Assembly (NCBI GenBank): GCA_036971475.1
Contig: JBAIZL010000005.1
Span: forward strand, 233,401,869 to 233,465,868
Reading direction: 5' to 3'
Source: Prosapia bicincta
Taxonomy: Eukaryota > Arthropoda > Insecta > Hemiptera > Cercopidae
DNA length: 64,000 bases
Shown here piece after piece: positions 44,424 to 55,900 of the stretch; position 1 is the first letter of the stretch, and each line of letters begins with the position of its first letter. The notes under the pieces are model-generated. The model was given only the letters and a program-made list of their open reading frames with translations. It had not been told where the DNA came from and made no database searches. The position numbers and the translations under genes are program-made.

Positions 44424-46138
44424 ATGAGTAGCAGAAGAGTGGAAACACAGAGTGAAATTGAGCGTATTTTATTAGAGGAATTATCTGAAATTGAAGTAGG
44501 TGATTAAGATGCAGACCCTGACTTTCAATTGTACAGTGATCATGACACAAATAGTGATATTGAACTAGTAGACAATGATGAACTTGAGAATAACTCAGTT
44601 GGTTATTTGAGAGAACTCAGTGAGGAATGTGATAACCTATACATACCTGATGGTTCTAATGATTCAAGTTCAACGCCAGCAGGTATACTTAGAGTCCAAA
44701 ATTATTTCCTTGGTAAAGATAAAAAGACAAAATGGCAAAAAAAACTTACCAACACAAACTGTTAGAACCCAGTCTCATAATATAGAATCTCATTTACCTG
44801 GAAACCTAAGAGAAGCTAGGAATGTTCAAACCCCACTAGACTCTTGGTCGTTATTTTTTAATGAGCCACTATTTGAGTTGATTGTTGAATCCACTAATAT
44901 TTTCATCAATTCTGTAAAGGACAATTATACTGATGATCCCAATCTGGCGCGACCGACCTCGGCTGTAGAAATAAAAGCCTATTTAGGACTTTTATACTTG
45001 GCTGGAGTTTTACATGGTAGACGGATGAATATAAAGGAATTTTGGGCGACTGATGGAACAAGGGTTGAGATGTTCAGGGCTGGAATGGCTTTTAGACGTT
45101 TTAGGTTCCTTTCCAGATGTATACGTTTTGATGACGTAACAAGAAATGTCCGAAAACCCTATGACAACCTTGCAGCAGTCAGACAGCTTCTTGATCTACT
45201 TGTCTCAAATTGTAGAAAATACTTTTCTATATATGAATGTACAACATTGGACGAAATGCTTGTTACCTTCCGAGGACGATGTAAATTTCGAATGTATATT
45301 CCGAACAAGCCAGCCAAGTATGGTATTATGGTCTTTATTCTGGTTTGTTCAAAAACATATTGTGAAAAACTTTGAAGTTTACTGTGGTACTCAACCCAAC
45401 GGTCCTTACGAGATAAGTAATAAGGCCGATGATGTTATCTTCCGGTTAGTTGAGCCTTGAAAGAATACAAGCTAACACTTGTGGGTACCATGCAGAAGAA
45501 TAAGCCTCAAATACCTCCAAACTTTCTTCCAACAAAAAAGAAAGAACAATATCCTAGCCTTTTTGGATTCCAAGAAGATTTTACAAAAGTATCTCATGTA
45601 CCCAAGAAAACGAAAAGTGTTGTATTACTCTCATCTACACTATGATAGTGAAATCGACCCTTCTACTGAGGAAAAGAAAAAGCGCAGCATCATAACCTAT
45701 TATAATTCAACTAAAGGAGGTGTTGATGTGGCAGATGCTATGTGTGCTGAATACAGCGTTGCAAGAGGAACAAGACGTTGGCCATTAGCTTTGTTTTTTG
45801 CTTCAGTGAACATTGTTGCTCTAAACGCTTTCATTGTGTTTAAATCAAATGGTCAGTCCATAGGCAGGAGTAGTTTCCTCAAGGACTTAGCAAAACAGAT
45901 GCTGCAGCCCTTCTTGACTATCCGGGCTCAGCAAGATAACCTACTTCGAGAGATTCGGCAGTTAGCAACTAAATTTTCCAGGTATGAAGCTGAACCTAAA
46001 CAGAATCCTGATCAAGGTAAGCGTGGAAGATGTTCCTTGTGGAAAGACAACAAAACAAAGTACTTTTGTAAAGAGTGTAAAGTTTGGTTATGTCTAGGCC
46101 ACGCTGAAATGTTGTGTAGCCAATGCTGGAAAAAGTAA
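44424..46138 (+). pseudogene. piggyBac transposase, disrupted and lacking one catalytic segment
   Basis: DDE-type cut-and-paste transposase (DDE_Tnp_1_7 fold) in intact relatives. ATG at 44424 opens MSSRRVETQSEIERILLEEL; a TAA falls 27 codons later. An acidic N-terminus follows (YSDHDTNSDIELVDNDELEN), with a frameshift near 44750. The core has RPTSAVEIKAYLGLLYLAGV, FLSRCIRFDD, TTLDEMLVTFRGRCKFRMYI (first catalytic Asp at LDE) and NKPAKYGI. After a shift near 45350 the text jumps from FRLVEP directly to KEYKLTLVGTMQKNK. The segment that normally lies between, with the second Asp and a TSIPL-like motif, is deleted. The third Asp is present in GGVDVADAMCAEY. The C-terminal Cys/His domain (CKECKVWLCLGHAEMLCSQC) is intact. 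Confidence 0.9.
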
Positions 46139-46229
46139 AACTTTCTAACTCTATTAAAACTTGTTTCTTTTAATTTTAATTAATTGAAATTGCCTGATGT
46201 AATCATCTTGAATTCACTGATTAAACTAA

Positions 46230-46440
46230 TTTTAAAAATACTTAACTAAGTGAATACGTAATTGCTTACTTGCTGACTCGTTTCAAAACAATCTTTCCTT
46301 TTACGAAGCTAACCCTCTACCAAAGAGGCTGAGTAGAGGGTTAGCTTCGTAAAAGGAACGAATGTTTTGAAACTCGTCAGCAAGTAAGCAATTACGTATT
46401 CACTTAGTTAAGTATTTTTAAAATTAGTTTAAGTAATTGT
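46230..46440. mobile_element. Long palindromic (foldback) MITE
   Basis: Two ~100-bp arms are nearly perfect reverse complements: TACTTAACTAAGTGAATACG at about 46240, GCTTACTTGCTGACTC, TTACGAAGCTAACCCTCTAC, then a short centre and the mirror sequence to about 46430. The same hairpin family is at 59556-59738; the flanking AATCATCTTGAATTCACTGA is shared too, so the mobile unit is larger than the palindrome. Confidence 0.8.
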
Positions 46441-46764
46441 TATTTTTTTAATGTTAGAACTACTCTTAAATAGTGCGTGTAAAACTATCACTATTTTTTT
46501 TCAACTTTTAGCTTCTTAGTGTAATTTTGATAAAATTATTGCAATTCTTTTGAGTAAAATGTTTAAAAAAGTAAATAAATAGTTATGAATTTTTTTTAGC
46601 AATATTATTTTGTGAATGTAGTGTTGAAATACTGAAAACATTCCTAGAAGTATGAACATTTATTAGAAAGAATTAAAATTGTTTTCAATTTTTTACGTTT
46701 TGGGTCTGTGAACACAGCTCATCTACTTACGTAACTTTTATTTGCCCGTTCCCTCTAGGGTTAA

Positions 46765-46960
46765 TATCTTGTCTAATGTACTCATAGTGACTGGGTTCTG
46801 TGTTTTGTATTGCTGTTTCTGTTTCCAAAAGTATTTTTAAAATTTGTTTGTGGTTGTATTTTTTTGAGGTGTAAGTTGTACTTAAGTCCTTTGTTGAGTA
46901 GCAATAATTCGTTTATATTAAACTTGATGTTTGTAGTGTTAATTGGCGTGCCGCAGGTGT
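46765..46960 (-). pseudogene. PLE N-terminal fragment
   Basis: The minus strand reads LLLNKGLKYNLHLKKYNHKQ, then ILLETETAIQNTE. The LNKGLKYN..ETETAI pattern is typical of the N-terminus of PLE proteins and matches the scrap in copy D (43.3 kb). It directly abuts the right TTAA of piggyBac, so piggyBac may have inserted into or next to a PLE. Confidence 0.65.
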
Positions 46961-48929
46961 CACTAGCTTTATTGTTGAGAATAAAAAATCATTTTGCAAA
47001 TTGTGCTCAAAAGCAATAATCTAATTGTTTTACTTTTATGATATTATTATCAGCAATAAATCTTTAATGTATGATTGACAGGCCTGTCCAAAACAAATTT
47101 TTGTATAGTAGTTTACATGTTGAAAACAATGTAAAATAATCTCAAAGATATTTACTTTAAATAATTTACAGCTTGAGCTCAAGAATAGGTCCAGAATCGA
47201 TAAGCATAAGGAAAGCAAAAAAAAGAACAAGTAACTTCTTTCTTTAAAATTTCTATCAGAATTGCTGCAACAAAATTCCAACAATTTCCAAAGAAGTTTA
47301 ATGCTATTCCTAAAAAGTGGTATTTGAGAAGAAAATCTAGAGAAATTACCAGTTCGAGACTTTCTAGAAATTACGGTGACAGTTGAAAGTCATACCTATT
47401 ATCTCCAATGATCAGAATGATGTATCACCTACTGGAAAAAAATTTATTAACTACGTACATGAAAAAAAATAAAGAGCTGTAAAAATTAGTTCAGCATTTT
47501 TTATTTGGACAGGAAATATTCCAAGAACAAAGGTGTAAAAAAGGAGTATGTTTTGAAATAGTACCCTTGTTTCAAATCAGAAAAAATTCAATTGAAAATC
47601 AAGTTGATTCTGAAAAAATTGACTATTTTCCTTAAATGTAAAACGTTTTAACATTTTTTCACTTCTAAATACTTAAAATCTTTGAAAAAATATACTTATA
47701 CTTTATGAAAAAAATACAATTATATTGCAGATTTTATGGCATAGATAGGTACAAAAAATTCAGCAAACTGTAAATTTAACCTAAAATATAACCTTATTAA
47801 CTTGTATTACAAAAAAGTTTCAAAAAAACAATTTTGCACAGCCCTGTATATTAATAAAGCAAATTAAGATATATAACAATGAACAACCTCTAAAAAATTC
47901 AATTTTGATATTTGTTTTTTTTGCAGTTTTACTTCTTTTTCTATTTAAGAAATGTTTTTAACTGTATTTTCCATAAGATAACAAACTTTCTATCATCTTT
48001 TATTCATTTTTAGTTGAATTAACGTAAGCAGTAAGATTATTGAATTACAGTACTTTAAAACTACTGATTAATATTATCCAGGGTCCTGGAATATTCTTTC
48101 TATCAATGGCACTACAACAAAAAATTACTTTAGCTTTCTTTAGTTGGTAGGTTAAACTTAATTTATAACAAAACAATATTTCCTCATATTTTAAACATTT
48201 TACTTTCAAGTAAACTAAAATTATCTGAGGAATATTTTATGCCCTAACTTTGAAACTTTAAATAGCCTATATTTTATAAAAATGGTAAAAGTTTCGATTC
48301 CTAATTGTATATGAGCTGAATGATTATAAGTTTATTTCTTAATATTTTCTAGGACAATAACACAAATACTCATTACGATTTCGATCAATTTCCTTAAATA
48401 CTTCAAATTAATAAATACTAACCACCAAAAAATTACCGAAACTTATAGATCTAATAAAAATTTACAACATACGTTACTTACACGCACTTAGCTTCAACAA
48501 ACAGAAAATAATTGTGAATTCTTGAACAAAGCAAGTACTGTACTCAACTAAAGGAATGGCTGACTAGATCTTCCGAGAAAGTCTACTAATGGCTGACTAT
48601 GTAAGCAGAGTGCTCTGGCACACTTGGAGTAAACACTGAATTACGTGTTTATAAACAAACCACCATGAAATTGAATGACGTGGTCTTATCTATAGAGACT
48701 TGTGTCGAGATAATTGAGATAGTGGACTTCGTTCTGCGCGCGGGTTTTATAAGTGAATGTTGAAACAAAAGGAGTGTTTTTTTTCTTATTACTATAAACA
48801 TCAACAAACAAAATTGTATGAACACTGTTGTTGAACAAAATAAGAAGAAATCTAACAAAATAATAACTAAAAATGTTTACAAATTATTGTGGGAAACTAA
48901 AACTTTTGAACGTATATGTTGACACTCTT
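46961..48929. other. AT-rich DNA without recognised features
   Basis: No gene or repeat seen in about 2 kb. Near 48735-48760 a short GC-rich patch (TGCGCGCGGG) lies beside a TTATAAG box; a promoter is possible but unsupported. Confidence 0.35.
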
Positions 48930-49050
48930 ATATTACACTTACCTATAGTAGAACTTACGTTTTGTTTATTATGGTCTACAGTTTCGGGAAATGTATCAAT
49001 TAACAACTTAAACCTATCTATAAGTGCTAAGATAGGCAAGTGTAACTTAT
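48930..49050 (-). repeat. PLE 3'-terminal fragment
   Basis: CTTACCTATAGTAGAACTTA, then CAGTTTCGGGAAATGT match the terminal segment of the PLE at 23340-23400. CTATAAGTGC..GATAGGCAAG at about 49018-49040 forms a partial inverted match. Confidence 0.6.
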
Positions 49051-50640
49051 CAAGTAGGCATATGTTCAAGTGTTTTAGTGTTAAACTAGCAACCTAAGTG
49101 AAGATGGAAGCAAATAATATTGTGGGAAGAGAATAATAATGTAGGTAAATATCAGATAACTTCGTAAATGTGTTATTCAATTATTATTCCATTGCAATTC
49201 ATGTTATTATAGTTTATTTTTTTTAATTTTATTAATTATAAACAGTAAGGGTTTGAGATTACTTTACAGTAAAAACTATCATGTCCCAACTCCAGTTGCG
49301 ATAGTGTAAAAATGTCAATGTTCATATAATGGGCTAATTTAAATCCATGGTTTGGTTGACACATCTGTCATGTAAATTATCGCAGACCACTCATAATCAC
49401 ATGAAATATGTTAGCAGAAATAGGCTAACATAAATCTGTGGGCCCTACAACTAATTTCTGATAGGCCTATAGCTTATTTCACTGATTTATAGAAATGTTT
49501 TGTAAAAGTCTAAATAAATATACCTTAAGCATTAAACATATTGTATTATACATATTTGTTGTCATTATTAATTAGAGAATAATATAATGAAATAAAATTA
49601 GACACAAAGGCCTATCTTTATCCCCAAAACTGTTTTTTTATTTCTAGGAAACAAAATCATTTTCCCTTCATTTTAACTGTTTATAGCTCCTAAAAAATCG
49701 TAGCTATTTTATCATAATTGTAAAAAAATGTTTACTATCTACGGAAAAAATTGCCACATAAATATATGCCATAAAACTAATATTAAAAATGTTATAATGA
49801 TAAAAGATAAACTATGTACAAGTCTAAAGTCTTGAGACGCCGTATTTTCTTAGACCGAGATAGTTGTTTCCTTTTATAAAGAAGCATCGATATTTCATAC
49901 ATATTAGAGACTTATCAATAGATATGTTCTGCTTAGAGACAAAATATTTCTTTTCTTAAAAAATCATAAAATATTTATAAAATCATAAAAAACACGCATC
50001 TCGTACCATGGATAAAAATCTGGATGGGTCGTACATTTTTCACTTATATAAAACTAAACTGATAACCTATACCGACAAGGTCACCCATTTAACGGTATTG
50101 CAAGATAAACACACACACACACACACACAGATCCTGAAATTGTTTGAGTGAGTAAGTGACACCTCTTTATGACTCCGATAGAAAGGAGGTCTCTTCTAAC
50201 TCAGAACCCTCCAGACATGATGCCCCTCATATTCAGCACCAAAAGGTTTAGGTCTTCACACTGGTAAACAAACGTAATAGGTTGAATGCTTGTTTACAGT
50301 TAAAGACTTCATTAACAATTTATGTAAGCCTATAGGTTTCCACATATAGTGAAACGTTCCCATTATCGTACTCATCGCTATTTAGCGGCGAATATATGCC
50401 TTCCAAATTAAGTTTCCAATCGAAAATTATTACACAAAGTATCGTGTAATTTAGCTATAAGGTTCTTAGACAAAAGGCAACTTATATTCAATATTTGTAA
50501 CAAAAATCATGGAGCTGGGAAGCTAAAATCAAGCGAAGCAAAAGCTTTTCTTCCCAATTGAAGCCAAAATACAAACATTCACGATTCAGTTACGGACTTA
50601 AATGGAATATTGCGCACAGAGCGCGCCTGACTGTTCAAAG
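49051..50640. other. AT-rich DNA with a (CA)n tract
   Basis: No gene recognised. A (CA)n microsatellite lies at about 50109-50129. The region leads into the GC-richer putative promoter of the plus-strand gene. Confidence 0.45.
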
Positions 50641-50808
50641 CTTCTCAGGTGTCATCTAATTGTAAGTTATCAAGACAGAACTGTAGAATGTAAAAACGTT
50701 AAGGTATGGAAATGTTACGGAAAGGGGTAAAATCAATGGGCGTTTAATGCGCATGCGCCGTTATGTACCGGGATCTAGTCAGTAGCTGAGAATGCCTGCC
50801 AAGGTGGT
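50600..50808 (+). promoter_or_regulatory. Putative promoter and 5' UTR of the plus-strand gene
   Basis: A local rise in G+C and CpG compared with its surroundings: GCGCACAGAGCGCGCCTGAC near 50613, and TGCGCATGCGCC at 50748-50759. The latter matches the palindromic site bound by NRF-1/erect-wing type factors, which are often found in TATA-less promoters. It ends at the ATG at 50809. Function is inferred from motif and position. Confidence 0.5.
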
Positions 50809-50858
50809 ATGGAGCCCACCAGCTCTTCCCCGACTCCTTCCACTCAGGATTTTACAAG
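50809..50858 (+). CDS. Candidate first coding exon of a transcription-factor-like gene
   Basis: ATG at 50809 (purine at -3, G at +4) is the first in frame after a TAG at 50776. It encodes MEPTSSSPTPSTQDFT and leaves AG before a donor ACAAG|GTAATT. Joined to the exon at 61101 it gives Ser and an uninterrupted frame. The other two frames hit stops at or after the junction, which supports this choice. The product N-terminus is Ser/Thr/Pro-rich and presumably disordered. The protein family is not recognisable from this part. An alternative ATG at 50792 would run into a stop after splicing. Confidence 0.6.
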
Positions 50859-52347
50859 GTAATTAAAATTAATCATTTATAAAAGCAATAGAAAATGTTT
50901 AAAGGAAAAATACGTACGACATATATTCAACCTGAAAATTTCAATTTCTGTTAAACAAATTTACATTATTATGAAAATAATAAAAAAAACTATCGTATCG
51001 TATTTTGAAAATACTTTAAACGTTGTTGTTTGTATTAAACTTTTATTACACAAGGTATAGTAGCCGGTCTTATTACAACCCCCTCCCCTCTCTGTAGTAT
51101 TGATTACGCTCATAGTAGTACACCGTAGTGCATCCCCTTTAATGCTCAAATATTTACATTTCTAAAACAACCCTTTTAAGAGGCACCAGATTGTAAACGA
51201 CGTTTTAGATATTTTCATTTTTTAATGTTCACCAAGGTATTTTGATTTTACACCACGAGTTAAGGTTATGTGACAATTTCATAGCTTTCTTCTAATTCAA
51301 TGAAGTAAACTGCTATTTTTTTTAAGAACGTGCAATTTGTTTGTGCCAGAGGGTTTACTGTTGGCAGGTCTGGAATTATTAGTGGAACATGGAAAACAGA
51401 ATACGAAGTAATTTTGTTTTGATAAAGGTTGAAAGTAAAATGGGATTGGGAAAAGTCACGCAAATAATCCTTTCGCAGATCAGAAGTTACTAGTTTCATT
51501 TCTTGTTTGATACAAAGCAGATTTTATAAATTACCAAAGACATACTCGTAGTATAGCGTATTATTCCACAGCTTACTACTTAAATATATTAATTCATAAC
51601 GGAATATGTTGAAAGAGTCTACTCAAAACCTCACTACACATTAGTTTAATACATAATACTTTAGGCTTCCTCACTGATTGGCTAGCACGATTAAATCGTA
51701 TACACAGTAACTTTGAAGTTATATTGGGTTTATAATGTCTGTATTATAAGCACCAGTACGAACAGTTATGACATCTGTGGCTGGTTTTGAAACTCTATAA
51801 CAAGAGCACATATATGTGTTATTAAGGAAGAATCGATTTTTTATAATTTTAAGACGATTAGCTGGTATTACTAATTCGAAAGAATCGAAACGGATTTTTA
51901 ATATAGGTAAGATTAACGCAAAGCCATAAACCTCGTGGTAGAGGATAAATGTAGATCATGGGGTCACGGTGCAGGGTCTTTTACCTGGATTATACATCCT
52001 CTCTATCGGAGCCATAACGAGTTGCACCACCTTGTAAAAATAATAAATAATAGTTGATAGAATTAAGCTAGGGCAAGGGAAGGCGATAGTGATCCCCTGG
52101 TACTGGAAATAGGGGAAGTTGTGACATGGGTAGCCAGGGTCGCTTACCCGAAGGAGATCTGTTCTCAAAAGGCGAAAAGAGGGGCGTTTACCCACTACCT
52201 CGAAATGCATTTACTAATTTAGTGTAGATATTTATTAAATATATTTTCGTTAACCAGGAAGAAGATTCGATTCGTCGATTAAGCTAACTGAATAACAAAC
52301 TAAGTTTGAATCTAATTGAAAATATCTACTTGCCGATCTTACTACGT
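50859..52347. other. Intron 1 of the plus-strand candidate gene, proximal part
   Basis: Mostly AT-rich and featureless. 51950-52210 is GC-richer, and its minus strand has an 84-codon frame (MHFEVVGKRPSFRLLRTDLL..) that I do not recognise; it may be a repeat fragment. Confidence 0.4.
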
Positions 52348-52400
52348 CAAATTTACTGAGACCGTGAGCTTTCGGTCGCTGTAAGCGATCTTCATGCCAA
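52348..52400 (-). ncRNA. Degenerate hammerhead motif of a second PLE family
   Basis: The minus strand reads CATGAAGATCGC, loop TTACA, GCGACC, GAA, palindromic AGCT, C, then ACGGTCTCAGTAAATTTGAC. This is the layout of a PLE terminal ribozyme, but the CTGATGA box is damaged (GCATGA) and the 5' half of stem I is not found. The flanking CAGTAAATTTGACGTAGTA marks it as a different family from the 39.6-kb copy. Confidence 0.5.
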
Positions 52401-52985
52401 TAAGTTTTTCATAAGATGGCATAAATCACACGTCCGTAAGGTGGTTATTTTATTCAATTTAAAAGTAAAAGTTTCGTCGATCGTCATGAACCACAAGCTT
52501 AATTATATTGAGAAGTATATTAGTTGTGGACATTCGTCATCACTGTTGCCATTTTACTCCTTTCTTCTTTTTTCTGGTTTGGAGAGAGTTGTATATTTAG
52601 TTGATTGTTGTCAAGAATTTAAATTAATTTCTCGGTTGTTAGATTCGGTGTTTAAATGAAAATGTTCTGGAAGTGTATTTAGGGCTGTGTTCTAGAAGTG
52701 TAGAGGTTATAAAGTGTATTTAGATTAAGTGTTATGGAAGAATGAAAGTTAAAATGTAAGACGTTACAAACACCATTTCTTCATTTAATAGTTATGAGCA
52801 AAATCTATTTGATTTTGTTCTTACAGTAAAAGTTTCTTTCTTACATGCTGATCTTTCTAACTATGTAAGAAGATTTATCGACATTCATCTCCGTGAAAAA
52901 TAAATGGTTTTATTTCTTTACAAGTAATTTTCTCTTTAAAAGAAAAGGTATTAAAAAAAGACCAAAGGAACTTTTATACAATTAT

Positions 52986-55900
52986 TGATTAGACGATAAA
53001 AATTGTATGAAACCAAATGCTTAATGAAAATACAACTTAGGTTTCATCTGGAAATAAATCTCATTATTAGACGATAAAAATTGTATGAAACCAAATGCTT
53101 AATGAAAAGACAACTTAGGTTTCATCTGGAAATAAATCTCATTATTAGACTATAAAAATTGTATAAAACCAAATGCTTAATGAAAATACAACTTAGGTTT
53201 CATCTGGAAATAAATCTCATTATTAGACGATAAAAATTGTATGAAACCAAATGCTTAATGAAAAGACAACTTAGGTTTCATCTGGAAATAAATCTCATTA
53301 TTAGACGATAAAAATTGTATAAAACCAAATGCTTAATGAAAAGACAACTTAGGTTTCATCTGGAAATAAATCTCATTATTAGACGATAAAAATTGTATGA
53401 AACCAAATGCTTAATGAAAAGACAACTTAGGTTTCATCTGGATATAAATCTCATTATTAGACGATAAAAATTGTATAAAACCAAATGCTTAATGAAAAGA
53501 CAACTTAGGTTTCATCTGGAAATAAATCTCATTATTAGACGATAAAAATTGTATAAAACCAAATGCTTAATGAAAATACAACTTAGGTTTCATCTGGAAA
53601 TAAATCTCATTATTAGACGATAAAAATTGTATGAAACCAAATGCTTAATGAAAAGACAACTTAGGTTTCATCTGGAAATAAATCTCATTATTAGACGATA
53701 AAAATTGTATAAAACCAAATGCTTAATGAAAAGACAACTTAGGTTTCATCTGGAAATAAATCTCATTATAAGACGATAAAAATTGTATAAAACCAAATGC
53801 TTGATGAAAAGACAACTTAGGTTTCATCTGGAAATAAATCTCATTATTAGACGATAAAAATTGTATAAAACCAAATGCTTAATGAAAAGACAACTTAGGT
53901 TTCATCTGGAAATAAATCTCATTATTAGACGATAAAAATTGTATAAAACCAAATGCTTAATGAAAAGACAACTTAGGTTTCATCTGGAAATAAATCTCAT
54001 TATTAGACGATAAAAATTGTATGAAACCAAATGCTTAATGAAAAGACAACTTAGGTTTCATCTGGAAATAAATCTCATTATTAGACGATAAAAATTGTAT
54101 AAAACCAAATGCTTAATGAAAAGACAACTTAGGTTTCATCTGGAAATAAATCTCATTATTAGACGATAAAAATTGTATAAAACCAAATGCTTAATGAAAA
54201 TACAACTTAGGTTTCATCTGGAAATAAATCTCATTATTAGACGATAAAAATTGTATGAAACCAAATGCTTAATGAAAAGACAACTTAGGTTTCATCTGGA
54301 AATAAATCTCATTATTAGACGATAAAAATTGTATAAAACCAAATGCTTAATGAAAAGACAACTTAGGTTTCATCTGGAAATAAATCTCATTATAAGACGA
54401 TAAAAATTGTATAAAACCAAATGCTTGATGAAAAGACAACTTAGGTTTCATCTGGAAATAAATCTCATTATTAGACGATAAAAATTGTATAAAACCAAAT
54501 GCTTAATGAAAAGACAACTTAGGTTTCATCTGGAAATAAATCTCATTATTAGACGATAAAAATTGTATAAAACCAAATGCTTAATGAAAAGACAACTTAG
54601 GTTTCATCTGGAAATAAATCTCATTATTAGACGATAAAAATTGTATGAAACCAAATGCTTAATGAAAAGACAACTTAGGTTTCATCTGGAAATAAATCTC
54701 ATTATTAGACGATAAAAATTGTATAAAACCAAATGCTTAATGAAAAGACAACTTAGGTTTCATCTGGAAATAAATCTCATTATTAGACGATAAAAATTGT
54801 ATGAAACCAAATGCTTAATGAAAAGACAACTTAGGTTTCATCTGGAAATAAATCTCATTATTAGACGATAAAAATTGTATAAAACCAAATGCTTAATGAA
54901 AAGACAACTTAGGTTTCATCTGGAAATAAATCTCATTATTAGACGATAAAAATTGTATGAAACCAAATGCTTAATGAAAAGACAACTTAGGTTTCATCTG
55001 GATATAAATCTCATTATTAGACGATAAAAATTGTATAAAACCAAATGCTTAATGAAAAGACAACTTAGGTTTCATCTGGAAATAAATCTCATTATTAGAC
55101 GATAAAAATTGTATAAAACCAAATGCTTAATGAAAATACAACTTAGGTTTCATCTGGAAATAAATCTCATTATTAGACGATAAAAATTGTATGAAACCAA
55201 ATGCTTAATGAAAAGACAACTTAGGTTTCATCTGGAAATAAATCTCATTATTAGACGATAAAAATTGTATAAAACCAAATGCTTAATGAAAAGACAACTT
55301 AGGTTTCATCTGGAAATAAATCTCATTATAAGACGATAAAAATTGTATAAAACCAAATGCTTGATGAAAAGACAACTTAGGTTTCATCTGGAAATAAATC
55401 TCATTATTAGACGATAAAAATTGTATAAAACCAAATGCTTAATGAAAAGACAACTTAGGTTTCATCTGGAAATAAATCTCATTATTAGACGATAAAAATT
55501 GTATAAAACCAAATGCTTAATGAAAAGACAACTTAGGTTTCATCTGGAAATAAATCTCATTATTAGACGATAAAAATTGTATGAAACCAAATGCTTAATG
55601 AAAAGACAACTTAGGTTTCATCTGGAAATAAATCTCATTATTAGACGATAAAAATTGTATAAAACCAAATGCTTAATGAAAAGACAACTTAGGTTTCATC
55701 TGGAAATAAATCTCATTATTAGACGATAAAAATTGTATAAAACCAAATGCTTAATGAAAAGACAACTTAGGTTTCATCTGGAAATAAATCTCATTATTAG
55801 ACGATAAAAATTGTATAAAACCAAATGCTTAATGAAAAGACAACTTAGGTTTCATCTGGAAATAAATCTCATTATTAGACGATAAAAATTGTATAAAACC

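Larger units (their letters stand above)
44064..46764 (+). mobile_element. piggyBac-family transposon with TTAA target duplications
   Basis: TTAA at 44064-44067 and 46761-46764 flank inverted ends: ACCTACAACGAATGGGC on the left and, from the right, CCCTAGAGGGAACGGGC. A subterminal AGACCCAAACG motif occurs near both ends, with extra GGGTC../GACCC copies on the left (44088-44290). The 2.7-kb length suits a complete piggyBac. The transposase gene is broken, and a palindromic MITE (46230-46440) sits in its 3' untranslated part. Confidence 0.88.

Noticed and set aside
51956..52210. 84-codon minus-strand frame in a GC-richer patch
   Set aside because: No splice signals, motifs or homology that I recognise; could be a repeat fragment, so not called as a gene.
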